Source of the DNA: Flavobacterium sp. DG2-3
GTDB taxonomy: Bacteria > Bacteroidota > Bacteroidia > Flavobacteriales > Flavobacteriaceae
Assembly: GCF_030730925.1 (NCBI RefSeq)
Contig: NZ_JAVAMB010000002.1
Span: forward strand, 62,001 to 126,000
Reading direction: 5' to 3'
DNA length: 64,000 bases
Shown here: in pieces, positions 59,348 through 64,000 of the stretch
Layout of the letters: each line of letters starts with the position of its first letter
How positions within the stretch are numbered: position 1 is the first letter of the stretch
Position numbers and translations under genes: made by a program
Notes under the pieces: model-generated
What the model saw: only the letters and a program-made list of their open reading frames with translations
Told to the model about the DNA's origin: nothing
The model's database searches: none

Positions 59348-59743
59348 TTAAACTGCTTCCCAAAGTTCAATTTTGTTGCCTTCAGCATCCATTATATGTA
59401 CAAACTTACCATAATCGTAAGTTTCGATATTATCAACAATAGTAACGCCATTTTCTTTTAATTGCTTTAAAAGACCTTCAATATTCTGGACGCGATAATT
59501 GATCATAAAATCCTTTTTAGAAGGAGAGAAGTAATCGTCTCCTTTTGGAAAAGGACTCCACTGCAATGAATTTACCTGATCAGGATTTTCTAAATCTCTC
59601 GATTCAAAAGTCGAACCCCAATCGTTTACGTCTAATCCCAAATTTTTTGAATACCAATTTTTGGTTTCATTTGGATTATCCGAAAAAAAGAAAATGCCTC
59701 CAATTCCAATTACTTTTGGTGTTTTATCATCTTGATTTTCCAT
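59348..59743 (-). CDS. VOC family (glyoxalase-like) protein
   Basis: 131 residues, VOC fold (GIGGIFFFSDNPNETKNWYS, KKDFMINYRVQNIEGLLKQL, ending MDAEGNKIELWEAV). The C-terminal GNKIELWE Glu and the Asp-Pro-Glu region are typical metal ligands, but the set cannot be completed by eye. Substrate unknown. Convergent with map, single gene. Confidence 0.82.
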   Translation of the reverse strand: MENQDDKTPKVIGIGGIFFFSDNPNETKNWYSKNLGLDVNDWGSTFESRDLENPDQVNSLQWSPFPKGDDYFSPSKKDFMINYRVQNIEGLLKQLKENGVTIVDNIETYDYGKFVHIMDAEGNKIELWEAV

Positions 59744-59877
59744 AGTAATAACTATTTAAAATTTCTAAAATTGATCTTTTTTAGTTGAATCTAAGGTATT
59801 AAATAAATGCTTGCGTTTTCATTTTTTATGGTTTTAGGCTATATTTACATAACCGATTTAAGTAAAATCATATTGTC

Positions 59878-60228
59878 ATGAACACAGAAAGAATTTACAA
59901 AATACTATTTTCTAGCGTATATCCATTATACATTCAAAAAGTCGAAAAGAAAGGGCGAACAAAAGAAGAATTAGATACTGTAATTAAATGGTTAACAGGT
60001 TATAGCGACACGCAAATTAAAGAACAAATTGAAAAGAAAGTAGATTTTCAGACTTTCTTTGCCGAAGCTCCAGAACTTAATCCGAATGCTTCTAAAATTA
60101 CGGGAGTTATCTGCGGTTATAGAGTAGAAGAGATAGAAGATCCGTTAATTCAAAAATTAAGATATCTAGACAAACTAGTCGATGAAATTGCGAAAGGCAG
60201 AAAAATGGAAAAGATTTTAAGAGAATAA
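59878..60228 (+). CDS. DUF2200 family protein
   Basis: 116 residues, soluble, helical. The conserved family pattern [20 protein letters not shown], then [20 protein letters not shown] and [20 protein letters not shown], is complete. Function of DUF2200 is unknown. Monocistronic, with a hairpin at 60229-60260 shared with the convergent DUF4256 gene. Confidence 0.87.
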   Translation: MNTERIYKILFSSVYPLYIQKVEKKGRTKEELDTVIKWLTGYSDTQIKEQIEKKVDFQTFFAEAPELNPNASKITGVICGYRVEEIEDPLIQKLRYLDKLVDEIAKGRKMEKILRE

Positions 60229-60260
60229 AAAAGACCTTCAAAAATAATTTGAAAGTCTTT
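60229..60260. terminator. Terminator between DUF2200 and DUF4256 genes
   Basis: AAAGACCTTCAAA and TTTGAAAGTCTTT arms (one mismatch), followed by T-rich sequence. Confidence 0.65.
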
Positions 60261-60265
60261 TACTT

Positions 60266-60823
60266 TTAAACTCTTAGTAAACCGCGAAAACCTCTCGCAG
60301 CGTAATAAGAATCGGCACCGTTATGATATACAAAAACGGTATTGTATCTGAAATCGGAGAATATGGCGCCTCCTAATTTTCGTATTTCTGGCGGAGTTAA
60401 AATCCAACTCGAAGTTTTGGTATCAAATTTTCCTAGCTTTTGCAATTCTTTGTATTGCTCTTCATTTAAAATTTCAATTCCCATTTCTTGTGCCATATTT
60501 ATAGCGCTGTCAGCGGGTTTATGTTCTTTTCTTTTCTCGAGCGCTTCATGATCGTAGCAAATACTTCTTCGCCCTTTCGGACTCTCAGCAGAACAATCTA
60601 CAAAAAGATATTCGTCTGTTTTTTTATCGTAGCCAATCACATCGGGTTCGCCTTCGGTTCTTTCCATTTCGTCAAGCGACCACAATTTGGCTGGATTGGC
60701 TTTTAGTTTGGCTTCAATCTTTGCCCATTCCAGATTTTTATGACGGTTTTTATTTTTCTCAAAACGTTTTTCAAGAATGCTTAAAAGCTCTTCTTGCTCG
60801 TTTGCTGTCAGTTGTTTTTTCAT
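60266..60823 (-). CDS. DUF4256 family protein
   Basis: 185 residues. Family signatures NRHKNLEWAKIEAKLKANPA, TEGEPDVIGYDKKTDEYLFV, DCSAESPKGRRSICYDHEAL and TPPEIRKLGGAIFSDFRYNT are all present. Function of DUF4256 is unknown. Last gene of the ArsR-led operon (gaps of 3, 7 and 11 bases between its members), so it is presumably induced under the same signal. Confidence 0.85.
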   Translation of the reverse strand: MKKQLTANEQEELLSILEKRFEKNKNRHKNLEWAKIEAKLKANPAKLWSLDEMERTEGEPDVIGYDKKTDEYLFVDCSAESPKGRRSICYDHEALEKRKEHKPADSAINMAQEMGIEILNEEQYKELQKLGKFDTKTSSWILTPPEIRKLGGAIFSDFRYNTVFVYHNGADSYYAARGFRGLLRV

Positions 60824-60834
60824 GTTCTTTAGTT

Positions 60835-61212
60835 TTAGTTAGAAGTGCATTTTCTGTTTTCAGGTCTGAAATACCAAGAAGTTACAGTTAAAACAATTAG
60901 TAAAATTGGTCCGAAAAGCGCTGATGCATCATCACCAACGGCTAAATGCGAAACAACGGCTCCAGACATGGCAAAAAAGAAACCGGCATAAGCCCATTCT
61001 TTTAATAAACCAAATTTCGGAATTAAAATGGCAATAACGCCCAAAAGTTTCCAAACGCCTAAAAGCGTTAAAAAGTAAAGTGGGTAGCCCAAATGCTGTA
61101 TCATTTCAGCTTCTTCTTTCACTGGTATAAGCTGTACAATTCCTGTTGCTGTCATTCCTAGAGCCAGCCAAAGTGTGGCGATCCAATAAATAATTCTATT
61201 TCTTTTTGACAT
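60835..61212 (-). CDS. DoxX family membrane protein
   Basis: 125 residues, four membrane helices, with the DoxX pattern GIVQLIPVKEEAEMIQHLGY and WKLLGVIAILIPKFGLLKEW. Family members are small inner-membrane proteins of unclear activity. Third gene of the ArsR operon, 7 bases after the SRPBCC gene. Confidence 0.85.
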   Translation of the reverse strand: MSKRNRIIYWIATLWLALGMTATGIVQLIPVKEEAEMIQHLGYPLYFLTLLGVWKLLGVIAILIPKFGLLKEWAYAGFFFAMSGAVVSHLAVGDDASALFGPILLIVLTVTSWYFRPENRKCTSN

Positions 61213-61219
61213 GATTATT

Positions 61220-61687
61220 TTATTTTAGGTTAGTTACAATTTCTTCTAGTCTGTTATGTGCCATATTTAAACCTTGAGCAAATGGCAGTTTCATTTGCGT
61301 TGTTCTATGCTCAATCGATTTGTATATGATCTGCATCGTCAATTTGCTGGTGTCATCGGTTATTTTTTCGAACTCTAAAAACTCCAACTGAGGCGCAAAA
61401 TTGATGTTATCCATTTCAAAAGTGCGAACAATTTTTTCGTTTGGAACAAAATCATGAATTACGCCATTTGCTTTAAAAACCACATTTCCGTTAGCATCGC
61501 TGGTTTCAAACTCCCAACCGCCATGTTTCTTATTTTCTAATTTTAAAACTTTTGTTCCCATCCATTGTGCCACAATTTCAGGTTCAACATAAGCTTTAAA
61601 CAATAATTCTACAGGCAAGTCAAACTCTCTTGTAATTACGAGATCATGCCTGTTGTCTTCTGCATGAATTTTGGTTTTCTTTTCCAT
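61220..61687 (-). CDS. SRPBCC / AHSA1-like protein
   Basis: 155 residues, START-like helix-grip fold: VITREFDLPVELLFKAYVEP, KLENKKHGGWEFETSDANGN, NEKIVRTFEMDN, and the long C-terminal helix MKLPFAQGLNMAHNRLEEI. The AHSA1 group binds hydrophobic ligands or acts like the Hsp90 activator. Second gene after ArsR (3-base gap); ArsR-SRPBCC pairs are common in many bacteria, so co-regulation is expected. Confidence 0.88.
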   Translation of the reverse strand: MEKKTKIHAEDNRHDLVITREFDLPVELLFKAYVEPEIVAQWMGTKVLKLENKKHGGWEFETSDANGNVVFKANGVIHDFVPNEKIVRTFEMDNINFAPQLEFLEFEKITDDTSKLTMQIIYKSIEHRTTQMKLPFAQGLNMAHNRLEEIVTNLK

Positions 61688-61690
61688 GGT

Positions 61691-62008
61691 TTATTTTTTA
61701 TAGTTTTTCATGATAGCTTCTAACTTATTAAAACGTTCGTCCCACATTTTTCTAAATGGTTCGATAAATTGGTCAATTTCTTTCATTTTTTCTGGATTTA
61801 AATGATAATAAATTTCTCTTCCGCTTTGAGTTTGATGTAATAATTCGCATTCGTTTAGAATTTGAATATGTTTCGAAATCGTCTGTCTCGACGAATTAAA
61901 ATTCTCTGCAATTGCCCCAGGAGTCATGGCCTGAACAGCAACTAAACTTAAAATAGCTCTTCTTGTAGGATCGGCTATGGCTTGAAAAACGTCTCTTCTA
62001 ATTTCCAT
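61691..62008 (-). CDS. ArsR-type winged-helix repressor (no metal site seen)
   Basis: 105 residues from ATG 62008 ([20 protein letters not shown]), a start placed downstream of the promoter by a -7 element at 62027-62034. Winged HTH with recognition helix [19 protein letters not shown] and wing [10 protein letters not shown]. No cysteine pair for metal sensing is present, as in the ArsR proteins paired with SRPBCC genes. First gene of the operon, with two tandem inverted repeats over its promoter, so it is likely an autorepressor. Confidence 0.88.
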   Translation of the reverse strand: MEIRRDVFQAIADPTRRAILSLVAVQAMTPGAIAENFNSSRQTISKHIQILNECELLHQTQSGREIYYHLNPEKMKEIDQFIEPFRKMWDERFNKLEAIMKNYKK

Positions 62009-62010
62009 TA

Positions 62011-62028
62011 TGCAGTTATTTGACTGCA
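62011..62028. promoter_or_regulatory. ArsR operator 1 (TGCAGT-N6-ACTGCA)
   Basis: Perfect 6-base inverted repeat with 6-base spacer, overlapping the -7 element TATATTTG (62027-62034, minus strand). A second copy begins 25 bases further upstream. Confidence 0.6.
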
Positions 62029-62035
62029 AATATAA

Positions 62036-62053
62036 TGCAATCATTTGACTGCG
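62036..62053. promoter_or_regulatory. ArsR operator 2 (TGCAAT-N6-ACTGCG)
   Basis: Degenerate copy of operator 1, with the same CATTTGACTGC core as TATTTGACTGC. Both lie on the same face at 25-bp spacing and flank the -7 element. Confidence 0.5.
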
Positions 62054-62082
62054 CAAAATAAAAATGGAGAAACTTCAAAAAA

Positions 62083-62145
62083 GAAATTCCAAATTCCAAC
62101 ACTAAAAGAATTGGAATTTGGAATTTCAAAAATTGGAATTTTCCT
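62083..62145. repeat. AATTCCAAATTCC interspersed inverted repeat
   Basis: AATTCCAAATTCC.. on one side and its complement GGAATTTGGAATT on the other, the same family as at 11280. Confidence 0.6.
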
Positions 62146-62151
62146 TATTTT

Positions 62152-63528
62152 TTAAAGCTTAATTTGATAAGATTCAGTTAAATATTCATTTTCAGAATAT
62201 CCATTTGTTTTCCACAACAACAAATCATTTAATAGATCTAAAGTTGGGTTTTCTGAAGGTCTATTATCGTAAACTTGCGCATAATCTCCAATAGTCCATT
62301 CTGCTTTATCTACTTCTTTGTACTTAGAATGTTTTTCTAGTAGCGCAGTTGGGATTTTGAAAGGTTTTATTGTTGAACTTCCTGCACTTTCTTTACCATT
62401 AAAATTGAGAATGTAAGTAAAGCTATTAGCAGCATATTTGTTTTTATAAAATGAAACACAAGTTCTCGAAAGTGTTTTGTCTGGAAAAACTGAAGCATGT
62501 TTAAATGTATATTGATCTCCAGTTTTGCTTACACTTTGCCCTTGAAGTTCTTTTATTACAACAGAAGAAGGAATCTCTTTTTTATTACTTTCAGCGACGT
62601 AAGAAGTACTTCCAGCTTTTGCCGAATAAGCCAATCTCCAAAAACTCATAGGCTCTTCTTGATTATTGCTCAAGTACCAAATGTTTTTACCTTCACTAAT
62701 ATGATTAAAAGATCTAACAATATCCCTTCTATCAGCTTGCTTGTTATAGGTATACAAAAACATGTTTTCATACGGAAGATTATTTGCATTTACTTCCACA
62801 GCTTTAATCTCTGTAGGTACAAAATCACTTTTATTTAAGGTAATAACATCATTGTCTCCAGGATAATTCTGAATAAGTGTATCCAAATCTAAATACTTCA
62901 CGTACGGTTTGTTGGTGCTCTTGTCGAAGATTAATAACTGATATCCATATTTCTTTTCTTGAGCATCATTTCCTTTCGTGAGAGTAAGATCAGCATAAGT
63001 GTATCCATTTTCGACTTTATTCCATTTTAGGCTGGTAAAAGTTATGTTACCGCTATAGCCAAAATAAGCCGTACTCATGAATCCATTTTCCATTGGCGCA
63101 TTATCATCTCTTTTTCCAAAGTCTTCTACTTTGATCTTAAAAGTTTTACGGTATGTTTCTTTATATAGCTCAAAATTCTGTTTATTAGAAAAAGTTTTGC
63201 CTACAGGAACACTTTTTATATGCTGAATCGTAATACCATTAACTACCTGAAAATACAATATATCAATCTTATCTCCATTATATTTTCCTTTTAAATTCCA
63301 TTTTAAAGAATCACCTAAACTGCCGTAATTCAACAATTCACCTTCAGGAGTATAGGCTGCAAGATAACCTTTGATATCGCCAGTGTAGGCATTACCAAAA
63401 TCTACAGAGAATAACACCTTAGATTGCTGGTCAGGAGTTGGTGTTTCTGTCGCTTCATCATTTTGACAGCTATAAAGAAATAATGCAAAAAACGCACTTA
63501 ATGCGATCTTACAGTAAAAATGTTTCAT
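62152..63528 (-). CDS. Large surface lipoprotein of unknown function
   Basis: 458 residues from ATG 63528, which gives an intact signal with lipobox LYSC (ALSAFFALFLYSCQNDEATE); a -7 element TATATTTG at 63556-63563 lies about 28 bases upstream and excludes the ATG at 63558. The mature part begins with a Thr/Pro-rich linker (TPTPDQQ). The rest is beta-rich (SVDFGNAYTGDIKGYLAAYT, KKYGYQLLIFDKSTNKPYVK) with no recognised family. Outer-membrane surface exposure is likely but not shown. Confidence 0.7.
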   Translation of the reverse strand: MKHFYCKIALSAFFALFLYSCQNDEATETPTPDQQSKVLFSVDFGNAYTGDIKGYLAAYTPEGELLNYGSLGDSLKWNLKGKYNGDKIDILYFQVVNGITIQHIKSVPVGKTFSNKQNFELYKETYRKTFKIKVEDFGKRDDNAPMENGFMSTAYFGYSGNITFTSLKWNKVENGYTYADLTLTKGNDAQEKKYGYQLLIFDKSTNKPYVKYLDLDTLIQNYPGDNDVITLNKSDFVPTEIKAVEVNANNLPYENMFLYTYNKQADRRDIVRSFNHISEGKNIWYLSNNQEEPMSFWRLAYSAKAGSTSYVAESNKKEIPSSVVIKELQGQSVSKTGDQYTFKHASVFPDKTLSRTCVSFYKNKYAANSFTYILNFNGKESAGSSTIKPFKIPTALLEKHSKYKEVDKAEWTIGDYAQVYDNRPSENPTLDLLNDLLLWKTNGYSENEYLTESYQIKL

Positions 63529-63615
63529 AATTAGGAAAGATTTAGGATTATTTTTCAAATATATAAATTTATCTGAATTTAATTACAAGGTAGAATAAAT
63601 TGCTCTTTTTCAAGA

Positions 63616-64000
63616 TTAATCTAATCCTGCAAACGTAAAGGGCTTGGTTTCTTTAAAGTTTATAAGAGAATCACCAGAATAGTTTTCATTATTGGCTAAG
63701 CTCAATTTTTTGATTTTTGCTTTTTCGCTAAAATCAATTTTGCTGAATTCAACCCAAATCACATTTGGATTCAAAACATTGTCGAAATAATACACTAGAT
63801 TTTTTTGGTCTGCAACCGTTCTCCAGCGGGTAGAGGAGATGTTCGGTTCTGTTTCTGATGAAATTCCCAAAGGAACAGAGCAATTTCTAATTACACCGAA
63901 AACACTTGCCAGAGCCGTTCTAGTGTTATCTGTTTTCGGAATCGCATCTATATAATAAGAAGCTCTTACAAAACGATCTGCAGCGCGGTTGGTTCCCGGA
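63616..64000 (-). CDS. Penicillin V acylase / choloylglycine hydrolase family, C-terminal part
   Basis: The frame is open past the window edge, so the start is outside; the last 127 codons are present. Family features in this part: PGTNRAADRFVRASYYIDAI, ALASVFGVIRNCSVPLG, RWRTVADQKNLVYYFD and PNVIWVEFSKIDFSEKAKIK, which match the Ntn-hydrolase group that cleaves linear amides such as penicillin V and bile-salt conjugates. The catalytic N-terminal cysteine is not in the window, so activity cannot be judged. Same strand as the preceding lipoprotein but separated from it by a promoter. Confidence 0.75.
   Translation of the reverse strand, partial: PGTNRAADRFVRASYYIDAIPKTDNTRTALASVFGVIRNCSVPLGISSETEPNISSTRWRTVADQKNLVYYFDNVLNPNVIWVEFSKIDFSEKAKIKKLSLANNENYSGDSLINFKETKPFTFAGLD

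Overview
The window is AT-rich DNA from a Bacteroidota bacterium, most likely the genus Flavobacterium or a close relative. Supporting signs are a menaquinone pathway with a type II (Asp-containing) MenB, a CcsBA-type cytochrome c maturation protein, a short arginine decarboxylase next to a deoxyhypusine-synthase-like protein, families such as DUF3667, DUF2853, DUF2200 and DUF4256, and many promoters of the Bacteroidota form (TTTG or TTG, about 19 bases, TAnnTTTG). Typical flavobacterial interspersed repeats also occur. Nearly all genes start without a Shine-Dalgarno sequence. This makes one perfect AAAGGAGGT site, in front of a 14-residue reading frame near position 1990, stand out.

Layout. 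1-1763: end of a CcsBA cytochrome c biogenesis gene. 1764-5500: the 14-codon mini-gene with its own terminator, a DUF3667/DoxX pair, an ECF sigma/anti-sigma operon and a small secreted peptide. 5559-7984: peroxidase of the glutathione peroxidase family, GNAT acetyltransferase and a secreted thioredoxin protein. 8161-17258: a menaquinone block, menD - DUF2853 - cvfB-like - menB - menA - metallo-hydrolase - TPR protein - menC (menE and menF are not here). 17501-24727: HhH and OmpA-like envelope proteins, a CYTH phosphohydrolase with YpdA, SelO, MsrA and a class V aminotransferase. 24728-25745: a gene-free block of three to four tandem units of about 240-260 bp carrying nested palindromes. 25783-31135: permease, then a five-gene minus-strand operon (methyltransferase, M23 peptidase, two small exported proteins, NTF2-like), then an acyltransferase. 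31220-36903: XRE repressor divergent from an M14 carboxypeptidase through a control region with TTTAC-N4-GTAAA operators, then Lrp, PEP carboxylase and DinB. 37116-49366: RecQ, polyamine genes, aroB, O-antigen ligase, proline dehydrogenase and an ABC exporter. 49630-49707: tRNA-Val(TAC), followed by two decayed tandem copies of itself. 49999-57000: an accessory-looking stretch with an unknown membrane protein, a large signal peptidase I, several lipoproteins, a stand-alone ppGpp-hydrolase-like HD protein and an endonuclease V-like protein. 57028-62008: Crp-family regulator flanked by two perfect 16-bp palindromes and followed by an SDR gene, then methionine aminopeptidase, VOC, DUF2200, and a DUF4256-DoxX-SRPBCC-ArsR operon whose promoter carries two tandem 18-bp inverted repeats. 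62152-64000: a large lipoprotein and the C-terminal end of a penicillin V acylase / choloylglycine hydrolase family protein.

The strongest unexplained signals are the 14-codon ORF with a perfect Shine-Dalgarno and dedicated terminator, the degenerate tRNA-Val array beside the accessory region, and three local regulators whose operators can be read directly from the sequence. No phage, CRISPR array, insertion sequence or complete mobile element was found. Gene names rest on motif recognition by eye; no database search was run.
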